This document shows positions 21,069-34,100 of a DNA stretch of 64,000 bases, one piece after another (position 1 is the first letter of the stretch; every line of letters begins with the position of its first letter). The position numbers and the translations under genes were made by a program. The stretch spans positions 28,269,530 to 28,333,529 of the forward strand of contig OZ035962.1 of assembly GCA_964034945.1 (NCBI GenBank), written 5' to 3'. The notes under the pieces are model-generated. The model saw only the letters and a list, made by a program, of their open reading frames with translations, did no database searches and was not told where the DNA came from. The DNA comes from Chrysopilus asiliformis. Lineage: Eukaryota; Arthropoda; Insecta; Diptera; Rhagionidae.

Positions 21069-22852
21069 TTCATTGATATAGAAATATGTTGACATGATTA
21101 TAAATAATGAATGTTCAAACGCATTTGAAATTAGATCGAACTCTAATGTGTTTTAATACTAAATTTCCCTTACGGCAGGTATTCGTCAATACAAATTTAA
21201 CAGTTCATGCAGTTCAAGATGAGAATCTCTCAAGTAGACTATTTGTTGCAATATTTAATAATGTCAGTCTATGAAAAACACTTTTTGATAAGCCATTTTA
21301 TATGCCTATTATTCAAAGACTATAAGTCTGACTCGCATCACACAGCCTTGTGCAAAACGTTAAAAAATGTTTGAAGAGGAAACGACATCCTATACAGTTT
21401 GCAAGGGTGCATATGTCTAACAACTACAAGGAAAAGGGTTCAGACAGATCCTAAAGAACCACCCCACTTAAACATCCTATATATATAAAATCTTTTGTCT
21501 CAAATTCTAAGAACATTGTGAACGGGCAAAACAGTGCAACCAAGCGTAGCATTGGCCAAGTGGCGAAAAAAAAAATCCAGCATGTCTGGTCTGAAGATTT
21601 TACATCAGAGATGAACTGTCCTATACCAATGGTTTATAAAATAAAAATGAGGAAAAATAATTGCTTTTGATTTGAGATTGCAATTCTTCATTACGGATAC
21701 GGATACACATTCAACCACCAATTTTTGCTCACTAAAAAAAAGCATAATGCTAAACGATGCATGTTTTATTTCACGAGTTCAGACCAAAGCTAAACCTTTA
21801 TATATGATGGAGAAATTTATTTAAGCTGATCTCTGAAATGCTGTGCTTAAACTGAGTCATCAAAGTGTGATGTGGAGGTGTTCAAAGGCGCAAACGACCA
21901 AACCCGTGCCGGTATAAAAATCACAAAGGGGTTTTCTACGTTGACATATCCTGCGGGTTTTTAAAATCGGTCCTGTTTTGATCCGTGCATATAATATTGC
22001 GCAGATGATATCAACCGTACATCGTTGAATGAGTCCTTTTATGGAACGGGGACAGGTGAAGAGTACAGACGCTCTTGATTCCTGTCTGAATATGTTAGTA
22101 TATTTATGTGTTTAATCGCAAAAAAACATACAGAGATTTTGTAATAATTTAAAAACTTTTTTTCTAACCGAATTTATAATTGCAAAATGTTTTATTGTAT
22201 TACATTCGATTTGATAGGTAAGCTCTTATCCTTTATTTGACCTTTGCAAAATTATGTATTCATATTAGATCGTTTATTATATTCGTTTGTTGTACATTTA
22301 TGTATTTTAAATAACACGAAAATGTAAATGAATTTGTGATTTCCAGTGATTAAAAAAGGATTGCTGAATCATTCTTTGAAACCTTTGATGTACCTCTAGT
22401 GTTAAAAATGTAAAATCCAGGAGCGGATTTCCTTTTGAGAATATCTCTGGAGACGTTGATGCGTTTTTAAAGGTTTCCCCAGTAGTTCTACTCTTTATTT
22501 TGTCACATGAGATTATCTTGGCGAAAAGTTTAAATTTTTTCAAAGGATTTCGGTATACGCCTGCAGGCACATAAACGGCAAGCGTTGATTTTCTTAAACA
22601 TAGGTATATGCAAAACCTTTTTTGAAAAAAACCACTGCAGGCGGACATTTTTACGTATTAACAAAAATCTCTTTCATGATTTCGCAAAAATAAATAAAAA
22701 ATTTACTTCTGGACCGAAACAGACTTTGCTATAACCGCCAGTGCATTTCACCTGGAAAATCAGAAAGTACAAATTTTGAATGTACGAACATTCAAAAGGA
22801 CCGCTAAGGCAGTTAAAACATTTTCAAGTATTAGAAAAAATTAAAAATATAA
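21069..22852. other. Gene-free stretch
   Basis: AT-rich, all frames short. The - strand frame at 22307-22648 has low-complexity composition and no splice or homology support. No repeat boundaries could be defined. Confidence 0.35.
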
Positions 22853-23739
22853 CGGCCAATTTCTTCACAGAGTACTAAAGTGGAGTCTAGCTAGTCCAGG
22901 TATTATCTCTGGTACTCGGTACTAAGGAAATCTTAGTACTTGTGCATTTCTTCACATCGCTAGTACCGGAGCTAAATTCATCAGCCGGTACTAGCGGAAA
23001 ATACGTCTAAAACTAAGCTAATACGTCTAAAATCGTTTTTGACACAATTTTGACATCTGAATTTGAAATATTATTGTTCGCTGTGTTCCGTGAATTTGTG
23101 TACGTTTTTTTTTTCAATTAATATTTGTTTGTTTTTTTTCGATATTTCATATTATTTTGCTTTATAAACGTGCTTTTCATTCGCAAATAAATAATAGTGC
23201 AAATAATTAGTGCAAATAAATAGTGCAAATAAAAAATAGTGCAAATAAATAGTGTGAAATAAATAGTGATGCGAAAACGCCTCGCTGCCCCAATTGGAGT
23301 CTGCAACATACGGATTTATTGTGCACCCTCGTACGTGAGATTGTACAAAAAGTTTTGCCACGTCGAACCGAAACAGTAACATCCGTCGATTCTAATTCGA
23401 CGCCAATTTCATCGATCACTCCTGAATCCACCGTTTCATTGCCAAACGCATCTCCCAAGCAGCCAGACAGCCAAATCAATTCGCCGAGCCAATTTTTGCA
23501 ACTACTCCAGTACTAAATTATAGGTGAAGAAATAAAATTGGCATAAATTCGAGTACTAACGTCGCTAGACCCTCAATTTCGAGGGTCTAGGAAATAATGA
23601 GTACCAGCTAATACTCCGTACCAAAGTCCGTACTAAGACGCGCTAGTACTTGGTGAAGAAATAACTTGATACCAATTTGAGTACCAAATTTTGGTCTAAT
23701 ACCGGTAATAGCGTTAGTACTCTGTGAAGAAATTGGCCG
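22853..23739. mobile_element. PIF/Harbinger-like non-autonomous element (TIR CGGCCAATTTCTTCACAGAG)
   Basis: Inverted termini of about 26 bases (CGGCCAATTTCTTCACAGAG through GTACTAA) with TAA at both sides (22850-22852 and 23740-23742). Both subterminal regions are crowded with GTACT/AGTAC motifs. A tandem (AATAGTGCA)n tract lies at about 23190-23270. After it, an open + frame from about 23262 contains RCPNWSLQHTDLLCTLVREI, the look of a Myb/SANT-like helix start as in the DNA-binding partner protein of PIF/Harbinger elements, then Ser/Thr/Pro-rich sequence to a stop at 23514-23516. It is a deletion derivative keeping only the N-terminal coding part. Confidence 0.7.
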
Positions 23740-23815
23740 TAAGAAAACCTACAGTTGCCAGGGGCCAATCGTCAAATACTCTATATGAGGACAGTCAACA
23801 TTTTTATTTAAGGGA

Positions 23816-23887
23816 GTGGTGAAAGGTGGGAAAGAGAGGTGAAAGGTGGGAAAGAGAGGTGAAAGGTGGGAAAGAGAGGTGAAAGGT
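23816..23887. repeat. 20-base minisatellite
   Basis: The unit GTGAAAGGTGGGAAAGAGAG is repeated three times plus a partial copy, all on the purine-rich strand. Noncoding. Confidence 0.85.
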
Positions 23888-23889
23888 TA

Positions 23890-24200
23890 TGTGAAATCAT
23901 ATTCTAAATACATTTTGTCTTAATAAATTTTTCGATACGATGCGCCGTTTTCGAGAAAATAGGGTAAATGTATTCCATTTGTATGATGGAGGAGGGAGCG
24001 GAGAGAGAGAGAGAGGGGAAGGAGGGATTCAACTGAATTTTAATGTATCGATGAGTTATGTAAAACGCTATTTTAAACATATTTTACCTTTATACATTTT
24101 TCAATACGATTTATCGTTTTCGAGAAAACGGACAGACAGACGGACGGACATGCGGAAATCAAAATCTTTTGTCATACCAAACACCTTGCTGTAATTAATA
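23890..24200. repeat. Duplicated repeat with (GACG)n core
   Basis: Two diverged direct copies of a segment containing ATACGAT then CGTTTTCGAGAAAA are seen (about 23930-23960 and 24105-24130). The second runs into a GACAGACAGACGGACGGACATG tract and an ACACCTTGCTGTAATT tail like the 5' part of the mini-me-like repeats at 29.3, 40.5, 44.5 and 52.6 kb. Probably a truncated relative. Confidence 0.5.
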
Positions 24201-26285
24201 TTTTTTTCCGACGCTTGGCTCGATGCCTTACAAACTTCATTACGGATACGGATACACTAAATCTAATACACTACTATATGATTTTTAAGTAAAGTATAAA
24301 TAGGGAAATGAGAAAAACCTTTTTAAAATTCCAATTTCAGTGAGAAATGTATACAAATTTTCATATGTATTTCCTTTTCAAAATAACCGAAAAAAACGAA
24401 GGGGCACTACTTTAATTTGATGTCTCATAACAATTCCAAAAAATAAACACCTATGTCGCAAGGTTTACATCAATGAGGTGTGTGAATATCGACACAATTG
24501 GGAAATTGACACCTTAATTTGCGGACAGGTATACTATAGTGTCGGTTATAAGGAACAAAAGTTAAACTTTTAGAAAAAAAAGTGATATGAAACCTCACCA
24601 GTATTTTTATTTTAGAGGTGATACCGAACACATTCAAAAATGTCTAGCATAAATTGCACAATTTAGCGTTTAAAACATGACAGACTAACTTTTGAAGTGT
24701 ACAAAAAGCCTTACAACCACTTCAATCATATCTAAGAATTCTTCCTTTAGGACCGAAAATTTTGTTTAATGAAGAAGCCATATAAGACGAAATTTTCTTA
24801 TCCATTGACAGTGTAAAAACGATGTTGAATAGTCGATGGTGTTAAGTAATGGACACCGAATTTTTTTTTATAAGAAAGGCTCAACGCACGGATTCCATTA
24901 CATTCTAGAGGGGCAAATGTTTTACTGCGGCTATATTTTTTGTTATGTGTTTTAGTTTCCTTTTTTCCTGTTTTGGAGGTGAATATCCACACGACGTAGA
25001 CAGACTATCTAAATATAATTAATATCACTACACTGATAGAAAAACTATGTGTCAATTAGAAGAGTAATATCAGTAATAGTCGTTTGGTGCGATTTTTTTT
25101 GATCGAGATTTTAATTTGTCCTGTGTAACTTTATTGAATTCTTTTGTTTTCGGTGTCTTCTTCTGTTCCCGGTGTTCTCTTGTTCCCGGTGTTGTAATTT
25201 TCAGGTGCGAAAAGGTATAATTGTGAGGTATGTTTTTTTTGGTTTATTTAGCAAAACAAATAATTTTTTCTTTCATGGATGAAAGAGGTAATCTACTAGA
25301 TTTAAGCAGTTTTCAAGTAATAAGACATTCAGCGGTCAAGAAAAAATACAAAAATGGATGGTAAAACGATTGTTATTTCGTCATTTTCGCCATAGTTTTT
25401 AAAATTTAGAATACGTTTCTGAAAATTTTGTATTTTTTACTATCAGATAATCTTTTTAATGGGGTCTTTAGCTTCCTACAATATTTTAAGATATAAGAAC
25501 TGAATCAAGACGAATACCTATTGTTCGTAAAAATCCTGGAACTTAATTGAGTTTTAGTGTAATCACAGCTTCGTAAAAGGGCTTGCAAGTACCGTAATTA
25601 TAGCATATATTGTTGGGATAGTGGCAATATCTTCCTTATCATAATTTTACGTAGAATATACTTTTTTTTTACACTAAATGCTAGATGATGCACAGATTTT
25701 ATTGTTTAAAACATTTTGAAGCATTTTATGGGCCCGAAAACTCTACAAAAGGCATCATAGATCATTCCCAATAAACTAGTCGGATAAGAATTTATTTCAA
25801 AAATCATAACCAGAGATAGTGATTTGATATACATAGGAAATAACAAGAAGGAGAAGCATCAATGATGGCACCGATCGGGTTTCATCAACGAAATATAACC
25901 ATTTATACATAGTGCAATATATAAAAACTATTTCATCGAGTGGTTACTCTTTCAAGTCTTTAAACAATAGGCAATTAATCATTTGGCTCAAAATCTCATT
26001 CAACAGTTGAAAAAGATTACGGTAAAAGGGTTCTTTGGTTTTTAAAAACAATTCTCACAAACAATTCTTTAAAGCTTTTCATTCTTCTATGAGAGAGTGA
26101 TTTAACAACGAAAAGATCTTAGTTATTGAGTGCAAATGATTGTTATTAAATTATGTATTCAAAAGATTTTTTTTATCAAACTTGATTGTTATCAAAGTAT
26201 GTATTAAATTTTTTTTTCGGAATAAATACGTGTATTTGGTTTACGTATCCAAATTTGGATCTTTCTCAACTTTGATGAGATTGTA
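24201..26285. other. Gene-free stretch
   Basis: AT-rich, no frame worth calling. A GTTCCCGGTGTT motif is repeated near 25155-25195. Nothing else recognised. Confidence 0.35.
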
Positions 26286-26893
26286 CAGTAATCCCTCGAA
26301 CTGCGCGGTTTCGCAACTGCGCGGTTAAGTTTTTAATACCAAAATTTCGAACTGCGCGGTAAAAATTTCGCAGCTGCGCGGTTTTTTTATAATTTCCGTA
26401 TAAAAAACATGTTCTGAACATATATTTTGGTGAATCCCCGACAAGAAGGAATCAGCTGGTAATTTGGTATCTTCGTACATATTTGGTAATTTCGTGCTTA
26501 TATTTAGTGCTAAAAACTAGCAAATTTTTTAGTGGTTGGTAGTCAACTTGAATAAGAAGCTCTTAATAGGGACTCTGATATGAAGCGTGCCTTAAAATTT
26601 CGGTGAAATTTGACAGCCGCTTTAGCCCCATACGCAGAAATGCATAATGAAAAACAAAAATCGGGTAATCAATCACTAATTTTTCAAAAAGATTAGTAAT
26701 ACATATCATATCTTTGTATTACTTTAAATATGTCGTTAAATAAAAACTTTTTTCTATTTTTTTTTTTTGGAATTTTTCTAATATCTGGGACCTTACTCCA
26801 ATATTTCATACAAAGTAGGGTTCACAGTGCGCGGTTTCGCAGTGCGCGCTCTTTTTGTGGAACGTATCTACCGCGCAGTTCGAGGGATTACTG
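26286..26893. mobile_element. pogo/Tigger-like MITE (TIR CAGTAATCCCTCGAACTGCG)
   Basis: Inverted termini of about 24 bases, CAGTAATCCCTCGAACTGCG then CGGT, lie inside TA dinucleotides (26284-26285 and 26894-26895). The left end has a second GCAACTGCGCGG block and an inner third copy. The CAGTA start and TA duplication fit pogo-type Tc1/mariner elements. The 608-base interior has no transposase. Confidence 0.8.
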
Positions 26894-26958
26894 TAATACG
26901 CGTCCTCGATTTATAATGTTTTTGGGCGGGCCAAACTGTGCCATATTACGTCGTATTT

Positions 26959-27025
26959 CGAAACGTCGTCTATCGAAACGTCGTCTATCGAAACGTCGTC
27001 TATCGAAACGTCGTCTATCGAAATG
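26959..27025. repeat. 15-base tandem repeat
   Basis: The unit CGAAACGTCGTCTAT is repeated about four times, with a diverged fifth. It could be read as a repeated SKRRL peptide, but there is no sign it is translated. Confidence 0.85.
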
Positions 27026-27091
27026 TCGTATATATCAGTGTTTTTTTCTGTCATTTTTTATGAAGAAAGCATAGAAGTGAAAGTTTCTTAA

Positions 27092-27315
27092 CACGTTCGT
27101 GACATTTGCTTTTTCTACTTTTTTTACATTTGGACATCGTGTACCACGGGTGGACTGGTGGGTGGGTGGGTGGATTTGGACTTCGCACTGATATACTTCT
27201 TGATAATTTAGAAATAAAAATTTACGTCCACAAAAAAAACTACCGCACTATTTACTCGCGCGGTTTTAAAAAAACTGTACATGTACCACCAATGGTACAC
27301 GATGTCACGAACGTG
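27092..27315. mobile_element. piggyBac-like MITE (TTAA target)
   Basis: Termini CACGTTCGTGACAT and its complement lie directly inside TTAA (27088-27091 and 27316-27319), the piggyBac target. The interior of about 224 bases has a GTGGGTGGGTGG run and a GTACATGTACC palindrome near the right end, shared in style with the elements at 33604 and 36032. Confidence 0.65.
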
Positions 27316-27319
27316 TTAA

Positions 27320-29282
27320 GGTATTAGTCCACATAAGTTGAAATGGTTTGAAAATAGAGCTGAAAAGGGTAAATGGGAATTTTTCATTGGTAGGAGCGCG
27401 TGAGAAAAGACCGACACGATAAATTTCAGAACAAAATTCAACTTAAGATTGAAGCAAACTCTTGAACTTAAGACCAAGGAGGCGAAAAATTTAAGTTTGC
27501 GTTTCTAAATTAGTCCTCTTACGTTTTAATATAAAACTTTGAATTTAATTTTTGGGCAAACAAACGCGTACAAAAATTAAATGTCTTTCTCAATTCCTAC
27601 AGTTTTCTGTAAACAATAAAAGAAAAATTACTGCGGTAAAAAAATGCCAAAGGTTTTTTTTCTAAATTTACCGTGGTCGAAAATATTGTGGGTATAACTA
27701 TTCGATTTAAAGCAAAGGAAATATAATACATTTTTCTCTGCCCGAGTAATTTTCCATTTCAAAGAGGAGTATAAGTCCTTAGAAAAGGTGGTGAAAAGAA
27801 CGCAGTTAATTTCGAACCACATTTATTTTTTTGGGGGTTTTTTTTATGTTTCTCCCTGTTTCACTTTTTGTTCCCACATTGCCGAAATTTTGTTCACAAA
27901 CTAAAACCTTGGCCACAAACTGAAGCATTTTTCGAACTCAAAACAAGTTCACGAACCAAAACGTTCAAATACCGTGGTTTCGATATTTGAACGCTTTTTG
28001 CCCATATGATAATAGAAAACAAATTTCCGCACAGAAAATCACGAAAAAGTGTTACGTGGGCGGAATGGCATCGAATAAGCCAAAAATTACCGTGTGGGCA
28101 TCCCCTAAAGAAATAAGTCATTCAAAAATAAAACAATCGCCCCTATTTCTAAATGCAAACAGGTTTTTTTTTCGTTTTAAACTTTCAAGACAAAAAATGC
28201 AATTTGGTCTTAAAACAAATTAACGCATATAGAAATACTGACAAATAGAAATAGCTTTTACATCCTAAATCTGATCAAATAAAACATACATTTCTTGGAA
28301 TATTTTTAAAGAAATACTTTTAAACAAGAATTTCGTAGTTCTTGATATTTTTATAAAATTTTCCTTAGCCATCGATAAAACTCTTTATCCATGAAATATT
28401 ATTCTTATGGGTAATTTACAGAGATACTCTCTGTGGCGCACATTCCTCAAGTGGACCTTCATGATTCTTGATATAAAATAAAATTTTCTACTACTACAAA
28501 ATGTTGGGTTGAATAAAAGGCATATAGTTGGTGTTTGTTTGTGATCATGTATTCGAGTTTGTAGCGAAAGACCGGCCTAAGAACCGGTTTGCTTTAGGTA
28601 AAGGTTGTATCTAAATATTCGTTCGACTTTTGCTGCATCAAAAATGTTATTGACTAGAATGGGTAGTAAAAATTGACTTGTTTGAAAGAGTGTATTAAAA
28701 TTGCACAATGGCGATGACTGTAAGTTTTGTTGAGAACGAATGGGGCTTAACATTTGAAAACCTATAAAATAACGGTAGACCGCCAAGGAATTAGAAAAAT
28801 TTTCATTTCATTCGGCGACATGGAAATCGTGAAAAGCAAAGCGTTCACTGAAAGCCATACTGGAATTATGTTATTTTCCAATCTATTTTTTTTTTGTTAA
28901 ATCTTCTGTTAAACCCAGAATTGTTGCAATTTTCATTGACTTGAGTTGAAAATGTTCAAAGCGTATACTCACGTTGACATTTTAAGTAAAAATATTTTAT
29001 ATCTAATTTTTTCGTATGCCAATATCTTGACGTTCTCAGAATTTATATTGGCTGTTAGTTAAATATAATTATCAGTTTTCATTTATATGGGTTACAGTTG
29101 CAGTTTGTCTACTTAAGCACTTTCATTAACATTTACATAGATTATCAATATAAGGGTTGATCTCATCTACATCTATACATATAATAAAACTGTAAGGAGG
29201 TAATTTTTTCAATTTTGGATTTTCTACGAAATTTTAATATACATCAATGTATTTTATCGTACTGATACCAAATATAACATGT
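27320..29282. other. Gene-free stretch
   Basis: No credible exon. A palindromic region around 27960-28000 (CGTTCAAATA...TATTTGAACG) could be a small foldback. The rest is AT-rich with only short frames. Confidence 0.35.
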
Positions 29283-29859
29283 TTATACCCGTATGGTGAA
29301 ACCAAAGGGTATACTAACTTTGCATTACCGTTTGTAACGCCAAGATCCCGTCATCACACAAAAAAATTAATTACACCAGTGTGTTTAGAATGATAAAAAA
29401 AATTGAATTTTGCATGTCCGTCCGTCTGTCTGTCCGTCTGTCTCTCCGTCTGTCCGTCTGTGGCGCGGATTGCGGGCGCACGGATTGAGCTAGAGACTTG
29501 AAATTTTGCGTGGATCCGTTTTTCGTAAAATGCGAGGCTAAGTTCGTTAATGGGCAAAAATGGACCATTAGTGGGGGGGGGGGGGTACCCCCCATACGAA
29601 CGAAAACGTTTTTTGCGAATACCTCAAAAACGGCGCATCTTATCAAAAAAGTGCAAGAACAAAAGTTATTTAGGATATAATTCTACATAAAACTCCCATA
29701 CATCAAAATCCAATTGGAATAAATTTTAAAAAATCTAGTTGGAAAGTTTGACTTCAAAGTGGAATTTTGGTACAACTGTTCGAATCTTGATACGAATATC
29801 ACCATACGGGTCTCCAATGATTGCCAGATATGTAGGCAATTATAGCTTTTGTTATGTTT
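29283..29859 (+). mobile_element. mini-me/DINE-1-like repeat, copy A
   Basis: Begins TATACCCGTATGGTGAAACC, passes AACGCCAAGATCCCGTCAT, a (GTCY)n tract at about 29417-29461, GCGGATTGCGGGCGCAC, a G-run near 29573, and conserved blocks, and ends in TTGCCAGATatgtaGGCAA then TTATAGCTTTTGTTATG. The terminal stem-loop and internal GTCY microsatellite match the known design of mini-me/DINE-1 (Helentron-related) elements. Further copies lie at 40527, 42569 (inverted), 42993 (partial) and 52585. Class assignment is from architecture only. Confidence 0.65.
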
Positions 29860-30095
29860 AAAAAAATTATTTGTCTGTCTGAATGTTTGTCCCGGTATCA
29901 CGTGAAAACGGCCCAACCGATTTCGACGCAACTTTGCAGACAAGGTAGAGTTACTTGCAGAATAAATGATAGGATACTTTTTATTTACCTCCACTGAAGG
30001 GATTCCAATTTGATTTCCAACGTTAGTGGGGGCTGCCCTCAGGACGCCCAGGAAAAATTTTCGCCTAATAATATTCACCCCACTCCTTGAAATGT
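29860..30095 (+). repeat. Dispersed repeat (TTTGTCTGAATGTTTGT family)
   Basis: Matches the repeat inside the ankyrin-gene intron (9162-9305) through TGTCTGAATGTTTGT, CGATTTCGACG and GTAGAGTTACTTGC blocks. A weaker relative lies around 61110-61190 (CCTGAACCGATT). It directly follows the mini-me-like copy, so the two may be parts of one composite repeat. Confidence 0.5.
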
Positions 30096-30418
30096 CAGAC
30101 CCGAGGCCGAAAGCCGAATAATTATCTTATTAGTAAAATGGTTGTCTCAAAAATTGCACGACAAAAGAAAAATAAATTTTTTGAAATAACTTTACATCTT
30201 TTATCATTCAAAATATTAAGTCGACACAAAAAGTAACCAAAAACAGGCAGAGTTCGATTTATGTACAATGTAAAACCTAAGCCGTTTTTGCACAAATCGC
30301 AAGAAGAATTTTTAAAGGCAACGCCCTCGCTTGTTACGGCACTGCATGAGAAAATCTCTAATAGCTACATGATACTCTTTGTTTTTTGCGTGGACATTAA
30401 TTACATTTTTATAAATTA

Positions 30419-30905
30419 CTAGCTTGCATACCCGTCGTTGTCGGGTTAAGTTTTTTCAAATTTTTTTTTTTTTAGATGGTCTGTGTTGGAGCTTAACTTC
30501 AGGCCAATCGGCTCGATAGTTTCCCCGTGAAAGGGTAACATAGAGGAAGAGCTAAGTTTCGAGATCACTTTACCCACTCTCCCACCTCTGGGGCTACTTT
30601 TTAATGGGTCTATGTTGGGGCTGGATCCCCGACGAACATCTATGCCAAATTTCAGGCCAATCGGTTCAGTAGTTTCCCCGCGAAAGAGTAACATAGCGCA
30701 AAAACTAAGTTTCGAAATCACTTTACCCCCTCCCCTTACTCCCCCACCCCTCGCGCTTCTTTTCCGTATGCCTATGTTGGAACCAGAACTACCACAGACA
30801 CTCATGCCAAATTTCAAGTCAATCGGTTCAGCCGTTTTTGCGTGAAAGAGGAACAGACAGACAGACAGACAGACAGACAACAACTCATTTTTATTATATA
30901 TTAGT
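30419..30905 (+). repeat. Dispersed repeat with ACTAGCTTGCATACCCGTC head and GACA tail
   Basis: Starts ACTAGCTTGCATACCCGTCG, has three diverged tandem units of about 130 bases containing GCCAAATTTCARG and CAATCGGTTC, ends in (GACA)6 and TTTTTATTATATATTAGTAT. This head and tail pattern is familiar from many insect genomes, where it is usually annotated as a Helitron- or SINE-like repeat. The open frames crossing it are accidental. Confidence 0.5.
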
Positions 30906-31124
30906 ATGATTGGGTTTATTGATGTTTTTGCTACTGAAACTAGGTTTTGGATCAGAAATTGATGTGTTATTCATATATAATATTCATACGTTTACGGAGA
31001 TCAATTTGACCGATCTAGCAAAAGATGTAGTTTGTAAAAATTTCTTAAACATATTAGTTTTTTAAAATAATTTTTTTTTACATACTTTGGATTATTTTTC
31101 ATTTTCAACAATTTTTCGTTGTAG

Positions 31125-34100
31125 GTGATTTAGAAAAAATGTTTCCGCGGATGCCGAATACGGCCAAACCGGATTCATTTAGCCCAACTGAACAACCGAA
31201 CGTTTCAGTAGAGTCAACAAATGTGCCAGAAACGCCAACAACTTCAGGATTCGATCCGTTCTCATGGGCAGCGGCGAATTTCACTCCTGACGAAGAGTGG
31301 TGGTTTAACGCAATTGAGGAGGACACCTTTAATTCACCGTTGGCATTTGATGCTAGTGAAAATGGACTATGGAATGGACGTTTTGTACCTCCGCCGCCAA
31401 GACCTACTTTTCTCGACGATACAATTTCGCCAGATGGCCTAACCACATGTGATCTGTGTACATGGGCATGGGATCGTAACTCATTTTCATTGGATGGCTC
31501 AATAGGTAAATATCGATTATATAATTTAACCCATTAGTCTAAAACAACATTGAGGAAAGTGATTTTGCGAAAATTAGAAACAACTCAATTATATCAAGCA
31601 AAACATGGCAAAGAAGCGTAGAAAAGTTGATTAAAATCATTTTAATTCTAATTTGCGCCTGAATTTGACTAATAAATACCTAACCGTGTGTTAACAATGC
31701 CATCTATAATATTTTTTCTTGAAATTTCAAGGCACATGTTTTTCTTTTTATTATGATTTTAAGCACCATCGGATGTGTATGTTTATATCCATGTATCTCT
31801 TGTGTACTATAATGTCTTCTTGTGTTGACCATAGTGATAAATTGGCCTTAACTAATTACGTCTAGATTACAAGTTCGTTTCGATCCACTTGAGTTTTCTT
31901 CACTACAAACATTCCACTAATAGGTCACTACAACGAAAATTAAGATATTACAGAGAATCTAAGTTAATTTTAATGTTGAGGAAAAATGATGACGCTACTT
32001 AACCAATTTTCACATTTCATCTTTTGTTATGTTATTTTGGAATTGATGTTGATGATGATTATAATGGTGATCACCCCGAAAAGGTCAGAAACTGCTGTAG
32101 GGGCTTTGGTTCTTCTGTTCGTAAAGTGTCGGATAAATTTATCCAAGACTAAACACGTGGCTTGTATATATATACGATCGTACCACCTGCCAAAGAGTTT
32201 TTGTGTACTGCTCGAAACTAAAGCCTCTAATATAAAAATATTCATGGCTTGAATGAAAGACCACCTTTTGACTTGCGCTGCCGAAAAGAGTTATATTTTT
32301 GGGCATTAATAAACTTTGAAGCATAATTAAAATGTAGGGCGTTAATTTTTTTTTTTTTGAAGAAAAGGGAACTTTTTTTAGAATCACTACATTTTATCAT
32401 AAAAGTAATACAGACATAAATTGTTCAGAATATAATTTTTATCCGGGCCTTTAAGAAAGTGAAGCGGCGCCCGGGTCCAAACTTGTATCTGGCACCCACT
32501 CGCTTTTTTAAAACAAAAAAATTGTGAAACTCAATTTTTGGATGCCTAGAATTTTTGAAAAACCGATCATACGGAAGAATATTCAACGCAATTTTTGTTT
32601 CTGATTTTAAGATAGAAAAAAAACCAAAATATTTTTTTTACAAAAATTGCGCCGCGGGCAATATTTTAAGAAAAAAATATTCCACATTTGAAAGTTTTGT
32701 AATGAAATGTTCCGCAGTGGAGATTTTCATTTAAAAACGCAAACCGATCTGTTAAATTACACCAACAACTAATGAACCATAAAAAAACATATCTCAAATT
32801 TTTTTAACACTGCCATTTACAAAATAAACTGCATATTGAAATTTATGATTGACTTTTGACAAACATAGATTAATTAAGTTATTATATTGTTTTTCTAATG
32901 TGTATATACAACTTATAAACGAGTTTATATGATTACGTTAAAATGCCACGAAGTAAAAATATGCGCGGATTCCATCGTTTTGAATAAAGTATCGTGCGAC
33001 GATTTAGTCCCACTACCTCTGATTTTCGTGGTTGAATTTTAAAGTTTTTAATTTGAACCAATAATTAAGATGTCATCAGGTTATTTTTGGTAGTCTGCCT
33101 TATTCATTCATTTAGTTTTCAAAAATGTTGATCTGGCACGATACCAGGTATTTAACGTTTCTCTAACCCGGTTCAGTCTGTTTCTTTTATTTAAAACGAA
33201 TTAAAACGCAGACATCTTCATTCCAACCTCTATCAAAAAATACGTATAAAGAAGTGATTTGCATTTATTTACATCTGATTTAAGTAATTTCTTAGGTTAA
33301 ACCTGCGTTAAATATGTTGTTAGAATATACCGTCTGGTATTGATTCCCATCTTTCATGGTTTAAGAGGCCGCCCAAAAATACCTGAAATATCTTTAAAAA
33401 CCATTCAGGTAGGTTGTAGATGGTTGGTCAAGGTTTTAGTGTAGCGGTTTTTATATCCAGGATTTAGTAGGTGGAATTTTCTGGAATTTATACTTTTAAA
33501 GGATTGTTAAAAACCATACAACATCTTGTCGTTTTATCAAAAAAAGTATCTATTTGTTTTTCATACTCTCAATAAAGTTTTAAAAATTCTAAACGATTAT
33601 TAACCCTTAGAGGCACAGAAAAATAGCAAATATTTTTACCCGTGCGGCACATGAGAAAAATGATTTTTTTTTGATTTTTTTAGTGGTACCATTTTAAAGT
33701 ATCATACGGCAATGAAAGACGGTTTAATTGGTGGTACAATTTTCATACCACCGTGCAGTATTTGTTACAAAAAAGGTGGTACATCGCGTGTACCACCAAG
33801 CCTTTAAGGGTTAAACAACATTTCATAAAAAACCATTTTTTCCATGAATTTTGTGCAATTTAAACATTTAGTTTGTGTTAAAATTTCTCAAAGTAACATT
33901 TTCAATCGAAAGGAAGAAATGTCTCGAAGAACTAATGAATTTTTTTATAAGAAGACATCTGGCTCGATATCTGAATACATATATGTCTGTATAAGAGATC
34001 AACGAAAGCCAATTAGTTGTCATAAACCGGTTTACCGCGAGTTGAACGCAAGAAAAGGCCAGAATGTAAAAAAATCTTTAACGGATGATACCACGATGGT

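Noticed and set aside
26730..27074. 114-codon frame with SKRRL repeats
   Set aside because: It spans a pogo-like MITE terminus and a 15-base tandem repeat; no splice or homology support.
29354..29646. Open frames with TDRRTDRR or TDRQTDRQ repeats (also at 44304-44578 and 52658-52927)
   Set aside because: They are translations of the (GTCY)n tract of the mini-me-like repeats, not proteins.
30446..30883. 145-codon - strand frame and 77-codon + strand frame
   Set aside because: Both lie in the ACTAGCTTGCATACCCGTC dispersed repeat and translate its tandem units.
31105..31446. - strand 113-codon frame over the first membrane-protein exon
   Set aside because: Shadow of the + strand exon, whose splice phases match the downstream exons.
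32455..32680. Second hAT element suggested by GCGCCCGGG blocks
   Set aside because: No terminus or target duplication could be found; too short to call.
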